Shown: positions 8,194 through 19,428, counted from the stretch's first letter. The stretch is 64,000 nt of DNA from Bacteroidales bacterium UBA6229 (GCA_002440975.1 DJWN01000126.1:22441-86440); one strand, 5' to 3'. Notes: a model not told the origin generated them from the sequence alone. Numbers and translations: made by a program.

Positions 8194-10998
8194 TTATTCT
8201 GGTTGAAGAAAAATCCTGAGTAATTCCACCAGCTTATCTATGCTTAAAGGTTTGCTTAGATAGGCATCAAAACCTAACTCGAGGTATTGTTTTTCTTCGC
8301 CCAACATGGCATAAGCGGTTATGGCGATAACTGGCATCGCAAGGTTTTGGTGCCTGATTTGTTTGAATGCTTCTATTCCATCCATTTCGGGCATTTGAAT
8401 GTCCATGATTACTAAATCGGGTTGATGTTCAACCGCCAGGTCAAGTGCTATTAATCCGTTTGATGCATGTAAAACATTTAAATTGAGTTTTTTAAGCATC
8501 GTTTTGATCAGAAAGAAATTGGTGTCAACATCCTCTGCAACGAGTATTGTTTTCCCTTTAAAACTGGGTAGATTAGGATAGTGAGGTGCTTGGTCCTCTA
8601 ATAAAAAAGTTTGATTTTCGGAGCCGGCAGGCAGTGTAAAATAAAATGCTGTTCCTTTTCCCTGCTGTGATTCCACCCAAATCTTGCCGTTTAATAATTC
8701 AACAAGATGCTTGGTGATGGCAAGTCCCAATCCAGTGCCGCCAAACATGCGCGTGTGCGAATCGTCTGCTTGCCTGAAGCGTTCAAAAACTACATCCAGC
8801 TTATGATCTGGAATACCAATGCCGGTGTCTCTGACAAAAAACTCATAAGAACCATTGATGCACAAGGCGCCGAATTCGATTTCGCCAATTTGTGTAAATT
8901 TCATGGCATTACTCAGAAGATTTGTCAGGATTTGTTGCAAACGTAATCTGTCGGTCGTGATTATTGCCGAATTAAGTTCTTCTTGGTGTGTGAGCAAAAG
9001 CTTTACATGTGATTTTCCGGTTCTGTCCATTTGTTGGCGGAATCCTTGCAGCATTTCGTCCATCAGATCAAGCAGCCTGAATTCGGAAGGTTGGATTTTT
9101 AATTCACCAGCTTCAATTTTGGAAATATCGATGATGTCGTTGATCAGATTTAGGAGCAGCCTGCCGCTCGACTTGATCATTTCGATGAACTCCATTTTTT
9201 CTTCCGGGCTGTATTCATCCGTCGAGAGCAGATCAGAAAACCCAAGTATGGCATTCATCGGCGTTCTGATTTCGTGACTCATATTGGCCAGAAAAGCAGA
9301 TTTTAGACGGTCAGAATCTTCGGCTTTATTTTTTGCCTCCACAAGTTCGTTTTCAAAGTTTTTACGCTGGGTCACATCTTCAAAAACGCTTACGATGCCT
9401 GCAAACTCTTCTGCATTAAACATGGTTGCAGCTTTGAAGTGGATGTGCCTGATTTGCTGATCGAGACGAAGTCTGAATTCTGCTTCAAAAACGCCTTCTT
9501 TGGCTTTGTGAGCGTTTTGCCAGATAATGTCCATTTTGTTGCGGTCTTCGAGTAAAATATTTCTGAACCACAATCCATCAATGAATGATTGCTTTGGAAG
9601 GCCAAGAATCCCGGTCAGGTTTTGATTTACAAAAATTATTTTTCCCCGTGTATCGGTAACCGCTATGCCGAGGGGTGAGGTTTCGCTAATTTTTCTGAAT
9701 TTTTCTTCACTTTGTTTTAAGGATTGAAAAGTTCGATCCAGGGTGTCCATTTGCTTTTTTAGTTCCTGAGTTCGCTCTTCCACACGTTCTTCCAGTTGGA
9801 GATTCGTGATCTCGAGCAACCGACTTTTGCGTCTGTTTCGCCTGACAACAGAGATCAGAACAAAAATAATCAATACTAATATGGTGGCAAGTAATGCAAA
9901 AACGATGTAGCGTATTCTGAGTGATTGCTGGGAAAGTTGCAAACGCAAGATCTCGTTTTCATCATCAAGCTGTTTGGTTTGATACCGAACTCTTATTTCA
10001 GTCATCTCATGATGACGGCGTTCGTTAACCAGAGTATCTTTTAATTTGTTGACTAATAATAAGTTATCATAGGCAGTTTTATAATCTTGTTGGGCACTTG
10101 CAATTTTCTGGCGTAAGATATAATTGTATAACAATATATTTTTTTCGTTTGTTTTTTCGGCTAACTCTTTGGCTTTCCCGAGGTAGTTTAATGCTTCTTC
10201 GTATTTACCCTGTTCATAAAGATATTCTGCCATCTGGTTATACACCTGACTGAGACCAAAATCAGCTTTAGCCTGCAAATAAACAGCTTCTACCTCTTTT
10301 AAGTATCGCATGGCATCTTCATACCGGTTTAGTTTAAACATTACTTTGGCCAGATTCGCTTTGGTATTAGCCGATTGGGCGGGCAGGTAATGTTTATCGT
10401 AGATATTGAGTGCGGCAATAAAATAATCCAGGGCACGAGCCAGGTTTCCCATTTCTAAAAATACGGTTCCCAAGGCATTTTGCGAATAGGCTATTTGTGG
10501 CTCATCGTTTAAAAACTCTTTGATTACCAGGGCATCAGTATGGTATTTAATGGCTTGTTCGTAATCTTTATAAAAGAAATGAACCTGGCCGATATTTGCC
10601 AATGTAGATGCTGTTCCTGCGCTATCGTTCATTTCCTTGAAATCACGCAGGCATTCCAGGTGCAAAGCAAAGGCTTTTTCGTAGATGTGCAATTTACGAT
10701 AGCAAACAGCTTCTTCGTTTCGTATTTCGGCTTTAAGTTTTTTAGTGCCCAGAGAATCAGCAAGTGGCATGGCTGCCCGGGCATATTCAATGCCGGAAGC
10801 AGGATCAATATTACGAAGGCTTTTGATGAGTGATTTGTAAGTTTCGAGTTTGGCTATTCCGGCTGTTAATTCAAGCTGATTGCGGAGGCTGTCTGCAATT
10901 TTATGACTGTCGGTTTGTGCCTGAAGGCTGGCCTGAAGGCAGGCCTGAACCAAAAACAGCACAAAAAAAAGAATTACGCGGGTAAAAGATATTTTCAT
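8194..10998 (-). CDS. Hybrid sensor histidine kinase with TPR sensor, PAS and receiver domains
   Basis: A membrane-bound signalling kinase of 934 residues. Domain order: Sec signal or first helix (1-28); an exported TPR array (about 95-310) with repeats such as YEQAIKYHTDALVIK; a transmembrane helix (about 363-385); a coiled coil (395-430); a PAS domain (about 432-550); HisKA with the phospho-acceptor in MSHEIRTPMNAILGFSDLL (His575); HATPase with DTGIGI and GGTGLGLAI; and a C-terminal receiver with IMDIQMPEMDG. The input is unknown. A separate receiver protein is encoded just upstream on the same strand and is a natural partner. A -7 box sits at 11041-11048. Confidence 0.93.
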   Translation of the reverse strand: MKISFTRVILFFVLFLVQACLQASLQAQTDSHKIADSLRNQLELTAGIAKLETYKSLIKSLRNIDPASGIEYARAAMPLADSLGTKKLKAEIRNEEAVCYRKLHIYEKAFALHLECLRDFKEMNDSAGTASTLANIGQVHFFYKDYEQAIKYHTDALVIKEFLNDEPQIAYSQNALGTVFLEMGNLARALDYFIAALNIYDKHYLPAQSANTKANLAKVMFKLNRYEDAMRYLKEVEAVYLQAKADFGLSQVYNQMAEYLYEQGKYEEALNYLGKAKELAEKTNEKNILLYNYILRQKIASAQQDYKTAYDNLLLVNKLKDTLVNERRHHEMTEIRVRYQTKQLDDENEILRLQLSQQSLRIRYIVFALLATILVLIIFVLISVVRRNRRKSRLLEITNLQLEERVEERTQELKKQMDTLDRTFQSLKQSEEKFRKISETSPLGIAVTDTRGKIIFVNQNLTGILGLPKQSFIDGLWFRNILLEDRNKMDIIWQNAHKAKEGVFEAEFRLRLDQQIRHIHFKAATMFNAEEFAGIVSVFEDVTQRKNFENELVEAKNKAEDSDRLKSAFLANMSHEIRTPMNAILGFSDLLSTDEYSPEEKMEFIEMIKSSGRLLLNLINDIIDISKIEAGELKIQPSEFRLLDLMDEMLQGFRQQMDRTGKSHVKLLLTHQEELNSAIITTDRLRLQQILTNLLSNAMKFTQIGEIEFGALCINGSYEFFVRDTGIGIPDHKLDVVFERFRQADDSHTRMFGGTGLGLAITKHLVELLNGKIWVESQQGKGTAFYFTLPAGSENQTFLLEDQAPHYPNLPSFKGKTILVAEDVDTNFFLIKTMLKKLNLNVLHASNGLIALDLAVEHQPDLVIMDIQMPEMDGIEAFKQIRHQNLAMPVIAITAYAMLGEEKQYLELGFDAYLSKPLSIDKLVELLRIFLQPE

Positions 10999-11040
10999 GC
11001 CGAATTAGTTTATCCAGACCTGGCTAATGATTGAGCACCA

Positions 11041-11048
11041 CAAAAATA
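11041..11048 (-). promoter_or_regulatory. -7 promoter box upstream of the hybrid kinase
   Basis: The minus strand reads TATTTTTG, matching TAnnTTTG, 43 bases before the kinase start and downstream of the receiver gene's stop. It suggests that the kinase can be transcribed separately from the upstream receiver gene. Confidence 0.45.
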
Positions 11049-11087
11049 ACAAAGCTTTTCGACAATTGAAAATTACCCTGCGTGATT

Positions 11088-11456
11088 TTATTGTTTCAGG
11101 TGTTTTTGTAGCAGCGAAATGAGTTGATTACAATCAATAGGTTTTGAAAGGTAATCATCGAAAGGGGCGTTGCTTCTGTCAAAAGATGATGTGTCTGTAA
11201 AGGTTGAATGGGATATTACTTTTAAATCGGGCCTTAGTTTTTTGATTATGAGGGTGGTTTCCAGACCATCTATTCCCGGCATATTATAATCCATTAAAAT
11301 TGCACTGAGATTGGTTTCTTTTTTTACTATTTCGATAGCTTCATAGCCATTTTCGGCCCAGCTCACCAACATCCCGTTTCTTAAAAGCATGGCTTTGATC
11401 AGCAGAAAATTGACCTTCAAATCATCCACCACAAGTATATGTTTGTTAGCTGTCAT
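11088..11456 (-). CDS. Single-domain response regulator (CheY-like receiver)
   Basis: A 122-residue protein consisting only of a receiver domain: acidic pocket VVDDLKVN, phospho-acceptor Asp56 in LMDYNMPGIDG, switch Ser in ISHSTF, and conserved Lys in YLSKPID. There is no output domain, so it would act by protein contact or as a phosphate relay. Its helix 1 (VNFLLIKAML) is very like that of the receiver fused to the neighbouring hybrid kinase (TNFFLIKTML), which suggests shared ancestry and a functional pairing. It lies 89 bases upstream of the kinase gene on the same strand. Confidence 0.9.
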   Translation of the reverse strand: MTANKHILVVDDLKVNFLLIKAMLLRNGMLVSWAENGYEAIEIVKKETNLSAILMDYNMPGIDGLETTLIIKKLRPDLKVISHSTFTDTSSFDRSNAPFDDYLSKPIDCNQLISLLQKHLKQ

Positions 11457-11617
11457 TCAAACCTCCATTTAAGGAATAATCTCATTGGCTCTGTTAGCAT
11501 TAAATATGCCAAATGGATAATCGGCTTACTATCAAATATATACGATTTTAATCCAATTGAATAAAAGTTCCAGATATGGATTAAATTCCTGAAAGTGGAA
11601 TAAATCTAAAAATCAAA

Positions 11618-13753
11618 CTATAAATTTTCGTCAAAATAATTGGTTATCATTTTAATCAGGTGAGCGCGGTCTTTTCCTCTCACATTGTGTTCGTGGCCTG
11701 GATAAACAAAATAATCTACCAGCTTGCCTTCATTAACAGCTGCTTTGAGGAACGCCAGGCTATGTTGCCAGACCACCACCGGATCGTTTGTTCCGTGAAT
11801 GATCAACAGTTTTCCCTCCAGTTCATTTACTTTATTAATCAAACTGGCTGATTCGTAGCCTTCCGGATTTTCATCGGGTGTGTCCATATAGCGTTCGCCA
11901 TACATGATTTCGTAATATTTCCAATCAATTACAGGACCGCCAGCTACAGCTACCTTAAATATCTCGGGATGATGTAGTTTCAGGCTGATCGACATAAAAC
12001 CACCGTAGCTCCAGCCGTCAACACCAATCCGGTTTTGATCTACAAAAGGCAGTGTTTTTAAATAGTTTATGCCAGTAAGCTGATCTTTGATTTCTGTTTT
12101 GCCTAGCTGCCTGTGAATGATTTGTTCAAATTCGGCACCCCGATTGGCCGAACCACGATTGTCGAGCGTGAAAACGATATAACCCTGTTGGGCAAGATAA
12201 TTCAGATAAAAATTAGCTCCACCCAGCCAACTGTTGGTAATCAATTGAGCATGAGGGCCTCCGTAAACATATACAATCACCGGATATTTTTTAGTGCTGT
12301 CCAGATTGGGTGGTGTAATCAACCGGGCATAAAGTATTGTTCCATCCTCAGCTTTCAGTTCCATGATTTCTGTTTTCCCTAAGGCATAATCTTTTAGCGG
12401 ATCTTTTGATTGCAATAAGGTTTTGATCACCTTGCCTTTTCCATCAGCTAATTGAATTGTGTTGGCAGTTTCCAGATTACTGTATGAATCCAGGAGGTAT
12501 TTCCCGTTTTTGGACATAGAAACATGATGAGTGCCGGCTGTTTGCGTTAACCGAATCATTTTGCCTTTTTGATGGTCAAGTTTATATAAATGTCTTTCCA
12601 GCGGACTTTCGGTTGTGGAATAGAAATAAACAAATTTCCCGGAAGCATCGAAGAATGGCTCGGCAGTGATCATCCAATTTCCTGAAGTTAGTTGCTTGAG
12701 CAGCTCTCCTTTAGTGGAATAAAGGTACATATGCCGGAACCCGTCTCTTTCGCTTAACCAAATGAATTGGTCTGGTTTATTTGGCAGGAAGTAAGCCGGA
12801 AACTGTGGTTCGACGTATTGCGGGTCTTTTTCTTCGAATAGGGTTTTCTCAAAACTGCCATCCGCTGAGTTGTAGGCATTAAATTTGAAATGATTTTGCT
12901 CCCGATTGAGGATTCCGATATAGATTTTTTGGCCTGAAGGATCCCAGCTTATGGCTGTAAGGTATTGTTCTTCAGGTTCTCCAGTTTCAAGTGTAACTGT
13001 TGTTTTGCTTGTTAGGTCATAAATCTTTAATTTCACTTCATGGCTTTTCATGCCGGCCATGGGATAAGGTTCATTTTTGAGTGTGGCTATACGTTCATCG
13101 GTATTAACCAGCGGATAATTGGTCACCATACGCTCGTCCATCTGATAAAAAGCCAGTTTGCGGCCATCTTTCGACCAGAAAATACCTCCGCTGATTCCAA
13201 ATTCGTTTCGGTGAACCGATTGCCCGCTCACAACGCCTTTTGGATCGTCAGTAATTTGAATATGATTTTCGCCCTTAGCGAGAAAAAGATTGTTATCTAT
13301 GGTATAGGCGGTTTGCAAATCTTGCTCAAAAACGACCTTATTTGCTGCGTTTTCCGGAAAACTTGTAATCTGTTGAATCGTCCCGAAATCGGCAGAAAGT
13401 TGTAAGAGTTTATCCTGATCAAAAAACCAACCGCTGCCATCTTCCAGCCAATTGATAGCAGGAAACCGCTTCAGACTGTCAAGCTGCTGTTTTGTGGTGA
13501 GTGAATTAAGCGTGTTAAGCGTGAAGAGCACCTTGGTTTTGCCTGATTTTGCATCAGTTAGCCACAAGGTGTCTTTTTCCAAATGCAGGTAACTATCGGT
13601 GTGGCCAAACCATTTTAACTGTTGCATCCGATCCGGAAACAATGCCGGATTCATCCAGGCGGCATCTGTTTCAGTTAGTTGTTTGTTCTGAGCAAAAAGG
13701 TCTTGACTGGTAAAAGCCAGCAACATTAATACTAAAAGCTGTAATTTTTTCAT
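11618..13753 (-). CDS. Dipeptidyl peptidase IV-type S9B serine peptidase
   Basis: This enzyme class removes X-Pro or X-Ala dipeptides from peptide N-termini in the periplasm. A signal peptide (1-21, ending LFAQ) is followed by an eight-bladed propeller-type region (about 35-480) and the alpha/beta-hydrolase domain (about 485-711). The catalytic triad is visible: Ser582 in GWSYGGFMS, Asp in IHGTNDPVV, His in YPGHEHNVRGKDRAH. A length of 711 is normal. It is probably a peptide-scavenging enzyme. Neighbouring genes are unrelated. Confidence 0.93.
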   Translation of the reverse strand: MKKLQLLVLMLLAFTSQDLFAQNKQLTETDAAWMNPALFPDRMQQLKWFGHTDSYLHLEKDTLWLTDAKSGKTKVLFTLNTLNSLTTKQQLDSLKRFPAINWLEDGSGWFFDQDKLLQLSADFGTIQQITSFPENAANKVVFEQDLQTAYTIDNNLFLAKGENHIQITDDPKGVVSGQSVHRNEFGISGGIFWSKDGRKLAFYQMDERMVTNYPLVNTDERIATLKNEPYPMAGMKSHEVKLKIYDLTSKTTVTLETGEPEEQYLTAISWDPSGQKIYIGILNREQNHFKFNAYNSADGSFEKTLFEEKDPQYVEPQFPAYFLPNKPDQFIWLSERDGFRHMYLYSTKGELLKQLTSGNWMITAEPFFDASGKFVYFYSTTESPLERHLYKLDHQKGKMIRLTQTAGTHHVSMSKNGKYLLDSYSNLETANTIQLADGKGKVIKTLLQSKDPLKDYALGKTEIMELKAEDGTILYARLITPPNLDSTKKYPVIVYVYGGPHAQLITNSWLGGANFYLNYLAQQGYIVFTLDNRGSANRGAEFEQIIHRQLGKTEIKDQLTGINYLKTLPFVDQNRIGVDGWSYGGFMSISLKLHHPEIFKVAVAGGPVIDWKYYEIMYGERYMDTPDENPEGYESASLINKVNELEGKLLIIHGTNDPVVVWQHSLAFLKAAVNEGKLVDYFVYPGHEHNVRGKDRAHLIKMITNYFDENL

Positions 13754-13844
13754 AGTAAGAAGCTGAAATAGGAATTAGCCCGCAAATTAAAGAAAATCTG
13801 CAATTGAGCCTGAAAAGAAAAGTATGAGGTGTAGTTCACTCAGC

Positions 13845-14573
13845 TTAATATGCCTCGTGAACAGCTTCGGCAAACGATTTCAGCAGTTCAGGATTGTTTT
13901 CTAAAGCATTGCCAACTACTACGATATCAGCTCCTGCATGCACCGCATTAGCAGCCATCTCGGGTGTTTTTAGTCCGCCGCCAATAATCAATGGCACATC
14001 GATGCTGCCTTTTACTGCTTTGATCATGGATTCGGGTACTGGATTATACGCACCTGAACCGGCGTCCATAAAAATTAATTTCATGCCCAACATCTCGCCT
14101 GCCATAGCCGTGCACAGGGCAATCTCATTTTTGTCGGATGGAATCGGAACGCTGTTGCTCATATAGCTTACCGTGGTTGGTTTTCCGCTGTCGATAAGCA
14201 TATAACCCGTCGAAATTACTTCAAGGCCTGCAAGTTTTAGGTAAGGAGCCGAGATGACATGCCGGCCAATCAGCATTTCCGGATTACGACTGGAGATCAG
14301 GCTTAAAAACAGAAATGCATCTGCTTTTTTGCTGAGTTGTAGCGAATTGCCCGGGAAAATAATAACGGGAATGTCAGTTAGTGTTTTAAGTATTTTAATA
14401 CAACTATCCATATTATCATTGGTGAGCAGGCTGCCGCCAACAAAAAAGAAATCGACTGCGGCCTCTTTGGCATTTATGGCCAGTGCAGTAATAGTTTCGT
14501 CAGTGGGCTTATCCGGATCTACCAGCACAGCGATTTTTTTCCCCGGAGAATTGAGTTGGTTGTAAACATTCAT
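13845..14573 (-). CDS. Geranylgeranylglyceryl/heptaprenylglyceryl phosphate synthase
   Basis: This TIM-barrel prenyltransferase joins a polyprenyl diphosphate to glycerol-1-phosphate, the first ether-lipid step in archaea, and also occurs in many Bacteroidota. Signature blocks: VLVDPDKP near the N-terminus, FFVGGSLLTN, VIIFPGNSLQLS, YMLIDSGKPTTVSYMSN, MDAGSGAYNPVP, and the phosphate-binding IIGGGLKTPEMA with GADIVVVGNALENNP. I chose the ATG at 14573; a longer frame reaches a GTG at 14618 but adds no recognisable residues. Length is then about 242. The bacterial product's use is poorly known. Confidence 0.9.
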   Translation of the reverse strand: MNVYNQLNSPGKKIAVLVDPDKPTDETITALAINAKEAAVDFFFVGGSLLTNDNMDSCIKILKTLTDIPVIIFPGNSLQLSKKADAFLFLSLISSRNPEMLIGRHVISAPYLKLAGLEVISTGYMLIDSGKPTTVSYMSNSVPIPSDKNEIALCTAMAGEMLGMKLIFMDAGSGAYNPVPESMIKAVKGSIDVPLIIGGGLKTPEMAANAVHAGADIVVVGNALENNPELLKSFAEAVHEAY

Positions 14574-14741
14574 AATTTGGTGCTTATTGTTTGGAAAATC
14601 AGCAACTATACGCGTCACAAAATTAATAATTCCACTTAACCAATCGGCTTATCCGGAAGGTAAATTTTAGTCAACCGCATTGATCAGGATAATAGTGGAT
14701 ATTTAAGCTGTTTAAGAATAGGGAAATAGATGGTTTTTGGT

Positions 14742-15707
14742 TTAAAAAACGGCTTCTGCAATTTTCCTGATATTATCAGATTTGCCCATAGTATAAAAAT
14801 GCAAAACAGGGGTTTTATTTGCGATAAGTTCTTTGGCTTGCGCGATAGTCCACTCAACACCCAATTGCCTAACGGCTTTGTTGTCTTTGCATTTTTTGAT
14901 TTCGTTTACAAGGGTTTCCGGCAGATCGATGTGAAATGTTTGTGGTAGTTTTTGTAAATGCGAAAGCACCGAAACAGGCTTTAAACCTGCTATCACAGGC
15001 ACATTGATTCCGGCAGCACGACAGCTGTCAACAAAATTGAAATACTTCTGGTTATCAAAAAACATCTGGGTTACAATATAGGAAGCACCAGCATCAATTT
15101 TAGCTTTCAAATGTTGCAGATCGCTTTCCAGGTTGGGCGATTCCATGTGTTTTTCGGGGTAGCCTGCTACACCCATGCAAAAATTGGTTGGCGTTGAATT
15201 CTGCAGATCTTCGTCCAGGTATTTACCGTGATTAAGGTTTTGAACCTGTTTCACCAGATCGATAGCATGGGCATGGCCGCCAGGTTCTGCCTGAAAATAT
15301 TTTACCGAAGGCTGTGGATCGCCCCGTACGATCAGCAGGTTTTTCACACCAAGAAAATGAAGATCAATCAAAGCGTTCTCAGTTTCCTCACGGGTGAAGC
15401 CGCCGCAGATGATATGGGGCACCACATTGACATGATAACGGTACATCAAGGCAGCTGCAATGCCAACAGTTCCAGGGCGTTTGCGAACAGTTTGCTTTTC
15501 GAGCAGGCCGTTTTGAAGTTGTTTATATTCAAATTCTTCCTGATGGTAGGTTACATTTACAAAAGCGGGCTCAAAATCCATCAGCGGCTCAACAGCCTGC
15601 TGGATATGCTCAAAATGCTGGCCTTTTAGGGGTGGCAAGATTTCGAAGGAAAACAAGGTATTATCAGATTTTGCAATTTGTGAAGTAACACTGGGTAGTT
15701 CGAGCAT
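14742..15707 (-). CDS. metF: Methylenetetrahydrofolate reductase
   Basis: MetF reduces 5,10-methylene-THF to 5-methyl-THF with FAD and NADH, supplying the methyl donor for MetH. The 321-residue protein carries FSFEILPPLKG near the N-terminus, the Glu-containing PAFVNVTYH block, HIICGGFTREE, LLIVRGDPQP, FCMGVAGYPEKH and YIVTQMFFDNQKYF, all family hallmarks. The start codon lies two bases after the metH stop, so the two are certainly co-transcribed and both fall under the upstream SAM-I riboswitch. Confidence 0.97.
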   Translation of the reverse strand: MLELPSVTSQIAKSDNTLFSFEILPPLKGQHFEHIQQAVEPLMDFEPAFVNVTYHQEEFEYKQLQNGLLEKQTVRKRPGTVGIAAALMYRYHVNVVPHIICGGFTREETENALIDLHFLGVKNLLIVRGDPQPSVKYFQAEPGGHAHAIDLVKQVQNLNHGKYLDEDLQNSTPTNFCMGVAGYPEKHMESPNLESDLQHLKAKIDAGASYIVTQMFFDNQKYFNFVDSCRAAGINVPVIAGLKPVSVLSHLQKLPQTFHIDLPETLVNEIKKCKDNKAVRQLGVEWTIAQAKELIANKTPVLHFYTMGKSDNIRKIAEAVF

Positions 15708-15709
15708 GG

Positions 15710-18700
15710 TTAGTAGTTGAGGTTTGCGTTTAAAAGTCTTTCTGTTTCAGTGATTGACCGGTTGATGCGTTTGCTGTAATCTGCAATCTGATCTCTGCTG
15801 ATTTTTCCTACGGTAAAATACTGCGCATAAGGATGTGCAAAATAAAAACCGCTTACTGACGCTGCCGGATACATGGCATAATTTTCGGTAAGTTGCACAC
15901 CAGTATGCTTTTTGGCTTCAAGCAGGTCGAACAGCTTTTGTTTTTCGGAATGTTCCGGACAGGCCGGATAGCCTGGTGCCGGCCTGATGCCTTGATAATT
16001 CTCCTTTAGTAAGGCTGTGATATCCATGTCTTCGTCAGGAGCATAAGCCCATATTTCTTTTCGCACCATAACATGCAGGTATTCGGCAAAAGCTTCGGCA
16101 AGACGATCGGCAAGTATTTTGGACATAATCGCATTGTAATCATCATTTTGCGATTCAAAATGATCCACAAGTTCTTGTGTGCCATGTCCGGCTGTTACTA
16201 CAAAACCGCCAAGATAATCCATTATTCCTGCCTCTTTTTGTGCTATAAAGTCGGCAAGACAAAGATTGGGATAGCCTTGTTTTTTTTGCTGTTGGTTGCG
16301 CAAAAACTCAAAATGAGTGAGTTGCAAATCATGGTTTTCTGGTCTGAAAACCTGCACACTGTCCCCAACTGCCAGTGCCGGAAAAATGCCGGCTACTCCT
16401 TTGGCCGTAAGAAGTTTGTTCTGAATGATATGATCCAACAACTTTTGGGCATCATCAAAAAGTTTACGGGCTTCATCGCCTTTGAAAAGATCGCCCAAAA
16501 TCTGTGGGTACTTGCCATTTATCCGCCAGGAATGGAAAAAGAAAGTCCAGTCGATATAGGGTTTTAAGAGATTCAAATCCAAATCTTTGACAACCGTTAT
16601 CCCAGGTTTTAAAGGGTTTTTAATTGTTTGAGTTGAAAATTCGCCTTTGAAGCGATTAGCCCGGGCAACTTCGAGGCTTACATAGCTATCCCCGGTTTTC
16701 GATTGTTGATATTTTTGACGTAAATGCTCATATCTCGTGCTGATTTCCAACTGAAAAGTTTGCTTTTTCGTTTCATTTCCAAGTAACTGGCCTATTATTT
16801 GTGTAACTTTGGAAGCATCTCTCACGTGAATTACAGGAGCTTCATACGCAGGCGAGATTTTCACTGCGGTATGCACTTCAGAAGTTGTTGCACCACCGAT
16901 CAGTAAAGGGATTTTCATTTTTCTGTTGTGCATTTCAGTGGCCACATGGGTCATTTCTTCCAGCGAAGGCGTAATCAAGCCGCTGAGGCCGATAATATCA
17001 ACATTTTCGCTGACAGCTGTTTCCAGAATTTTTTCGGCAGGAACCATCACACCGAGGTCGATCACTTCGTAATTATTGCAGCCCAGTACTACGCTGACAA
17101 TGTTTTTGCCAATGTCATGAACATCTCCTTTCACAGTGGCCAGCAGTACTTTACCGGCCGAGCTGCTGATGCTGGTTTTTTCTGCTTCAATGTACGGGAG
17201 CAGCACCGCCACCGCTTTTTTCATTACACGTGCACTTTTAACTACCTGCGGTAAAAACATCCGGCCGTCGCCGAAAAGTTCACCTACCACATTCATACCG
17301 TCCATCAAGGGCCCTTCAATCACATCCAATGCCCGCAGAAAGTCAGTTCTTACCTGAAGCACATCTTCTTCGATGTGTTCAGCATTTCCTTTGATAAGCG
17401 CAAGTTTGATGCGTTCGTTGAGTGGAAGGTCCATCCAGGGGTCTGCTTTTTCGCCTTTTTCAGTTGATTTTTGAACCTGTGCTGCAAAGGCTAAAAGTTT
17501 TTCGGTGGCATCCGGTTTGCGGTTGAGTACCAGATCTTTGGTAAGCTCAAGCAAAACGGGATCAATTTCATCATAAATCTGCAACATTCCCGGGTTTACA
17601 ATGCCCATATCCATCCCGGCTTTGATGGCGTGATAAAGAAAAACAGCATGAATGGCTTCGCGCACAGTATCGTTTCCGCGAAAGGCAAAGGACAGATTAC
17701 TCACACCTCCGCTTACTTTGGCAAAAGGCAGATTTTTCTTTATCCACCAGGTAGCATTGATGTATTCAACGGCATAGTTATTATGTTCGGAGATGCCGGT
17801 TCCAATAGACAGAATATTGGGATCGAAGATGATATCTTCGGGAGGAAAATTGATTTTTTTGGTAAGCAAATCGTACGCTCGTTGGCAGATCTCGATTTTG
17901 CGGGCATAATCTGCTGCCTGTCCGCTTTCGTCGAAGGCCATCACCACAACGGCAGCGCCATATTTTTTGATCTTGTTAGCTTGATCCAAAAAGACTTTTT
18001 CCCCTTCTTTCAGGCTGATGGAGTTGACGATAGCTTTGCCCTGCACACATTTCAGGCCGGCTTCGAGCACTTCCCAGCGCGAGGAGTCGATCATCACCGG
18101 AAGTTTTGCGATGTCAGGATCAGCCATCAGGAGATTCAGAAAGGTCACCATTTCGTGTTTGGCATCCAGCAAACCATCGTCCATATTGATGTCCAAAACC
18201 TGTGCGCCGCCTTCAACCTGATGACGGGCTATGCTAAGTGCTTCTTCATATTTCTTTTCGCGGATGAGTCGGGCAAATTTTCGGGAACCGCTTACATTGG
18301 TTCGTTCGCCAATATTGACAAAATTTTGTTGCCGGTTAACTTTTACGGGTTCAAGACCCGAAAAAATTGTTTCATGACGATTTTCCGGAATTTTTCGTGC
18401 CTCGGCTTTAAGTGCCAGATTAGCAAAGGATTGGATGTGTTTTGGTGTGGTGCCACAGCAACCGCCTATTATATTAACAAAACCATGCTCAACGAAATCG
18501 TGAAGATGACCTGCCATGATTTCGGGACTTTCATCGTATTCACCAAACTGATTGGGAAGGCCGGCATTAGGATATGCGCTAACCGGCAAACTGGCTTTTT
18601 TGCTTAGTTCTTCAATATAGGGGCGCATTTGAGCTGCTCCCAGGGCACAGTTCAGCCCGATGCTAATCAAATCGACATGTTTTACGGAGGTTAGGAACGC

Positions 18701-19387
18701 TTCAACTGTTTGCCCGGAGAGCGTTCGTCCGCTGGCATCAGTAATCGTTCCGGAAAGCATTACACCTAATTTACGGCCAAGCTTTTCCTGCAGGTTTTGA
18801 ACGGCAAAAAGTGCAGCTTTGGCATTAAGGGTGTCGAAAACTGTTTCAATCAATAACACATCAGCTCCGCCGTCTATAAGTGCTTCGGCTTGTTCAAAAT
18901 AGGTTTCGACAAGCTGATCGAAGCTGACTGCACGAAAGCCGGGATCATTCACTTCGGGCGACATGGATGCGGTTTTGTTGGTGGGGCCTAATGCTCCGGC
19001 AACAAAGCGTGGTTTATCAGGCTGTTTTGCTGTGTATTCATCAGCAGCTTTCCGGGCCAGTTGAGCCGAAGCAAAATTCAATGCTTTCACTTGACGTTCC
19101 AGACCATAATCGGCCTGCGAAATGCGGTTGGCATTAAAAGTATTGGTTTCGATGATATCGGCTCCGGCATCCAGATAGGCACTATGTATTTTATAGATGA
19201 GTTCAGGCTGCGTAAGTGAAAGCAAATCGTTATTACCTTGCTGTGGGAAAGGATGATTGGCAAAAAGCTCACCGGCATAATCCTTGGCCTTGAGTTTTTC
19301 CTGCTGAATCATAGTTCCCATTGCCCCATCAAGTACAAGTATTTTAGTTTTGAGAAGTTCTTTAAGTTGTTCGAGTCGGTTAATCAT
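15710..19387 (-). CDS. metH: Cobalamin-dependent methionine synthase
   Basis: MetH transfers the methyl group of 5-methyl-THF to homocysteine through cobalamin. Using the ATG at 19387 the protein is about 1225 residues, full length. Modules in order: homocysteine-binding barrel ([11 protein letters not shown] near the start; zinc cysteines in [11 protein letters not shown] at about 310-320); pterin-binding barrel ([14 protein letters not shown], then INMDDGLLD); cobalamin cap and Rossmann domains with the cobalt-ligand motif DVHDIGKN; and the C-terminal activation domain with [12 protein letters not shown]. The longer frame to 19423 begins at TTG and adds a Cys-rich stretch unlike the family. 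Transcription is preceded by a SAM-I riboswitch. Confidence 0.97.
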   Translation of the reverse strand: MINRLEQLKELLKTKILVLDGAMGTMIQQEKLKAKDYAGELFANHPFPQQGNNDLLSLTQPELIYKIHSAYLDAGADIIETNTFNANRISQADYGLERQVKALNFASAQLARKAADEYTAKQPDKPRFVAGALGPTNKTASMSPEVNDPGFRAVSFDQLVETYFEQAEALIDGGADVLLIETVFDTLNAKAALFAVQNLQEKLGRKLGVMLSGTITDASGRTLSGQTVEAFLTSVKHVDLISIGLNCALGAAQMRPYIEELSKKASLPVSAYPNAGLPNQFGEYDESPEIMAGHLHDFVEHGFVNIIGGCCGTTPKHIQSFANLALKAEARKIPENRHETIFSGLEPVKVNRQQNFVNIGERTNVSGSRKFARLIREKKYEEALSIARHQVEGGAQVLDINMDDGLLDAKHEMVTFLNLLMADPDIAKLPVMIDSSRWEVLEAGLKCVQGKAIVNSISLKEGEKVFLDQANKIKKYGAAVVVMAFDESGQAADYARKIEICQRAYDLLTKKINFPPEDIIFDPNILSIGTGISEHNNYAVEYINATWWIKKNLPFAKVSGGVSNLSFAFRGNDTVREAIHAVFLYHAIKAGMDMGIVNPGMLQIYDEIDPVLLELTKDLVLNRKPDATEKLLAFAAQVQKSTEKGEKADPWMDLPLNERIKLALIKGNAEHIEEDVLQVRTDFLRALDVIEGPLMDGMNVVGELFGDGRMFLPQVVKSARVMKKAVAVLLPYIEAEKTSISSSAGKVLLATVKGDVHDIGKNIVSVVLGCNNYEVIDLGVMVPAEKILETAVSENVDIIGLSGLITPSLEEMTHVATEMHNRKMKIPLLIGGATTSEVHTAVKISPAYEAPVIHVRDASKVTQIIGQLLGNETKKQTFQLEISTRYEHLRQKYQQSKTGDSYVSLEVARANRFKGEFSTQTIKNPLKPGITVVKDLDLNLLKPYIDWTFFFHSWRINGKYPQILGDLFKGDEARKLFDDAQKLLDHIIQNKLLTAKGVAGIFPALAVGDSVQVFRPENHDLQLTHFEFLRNQQQKKQGYPNLCLADFIAQKEAGIMDYLGGFVVTAGHGTQELVDHFESQNDDYNAIMSKILADRLAEAFAEYLHVMVRKEIWAYAPDEDMDITALLKENYQGIRPAPGYPACPEHSEKQKLFDLLEAKKHTGVQLTENYAMYPAASVSGFYFAHPYAQYFTVGKISRDQIADYSKRINRSITETERLLNANLNY

Positions 19388-19420
19388 GGCAAAATGGTTT
19401 GTGCAACAAAGAATGCATAA

Positions 19421-19428
19421 CAAAAGTA
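19421..19428 (-). promoter_or_regulatory. Possible internal -7 box between riboswitch and metH
   Basis: The minus strand reads TACTTTTG, an exact TAnnTTTG match, 34 bases before the metH ATG and downstream of the SAM aptamer. If active it would bypass the riboswitch. Chance occurrence in AT-rich leader sequence is equally plausible. Confidence 0.3.

Noticed and set aside
11457..11617. Possible small gene or terminator between the receiver and the peptidase genes
   Set aside because: The stretch is AT-rich with no stable hairpin plus U-run and no open frame with protein-like content.
17630..18607. 325-codon open frame on the plus strand within metH
   Set aside because: It lies fully antisense to the conserved metH coding sequence, and its composition follows from metH codon use. 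No promoter or family match is seen.
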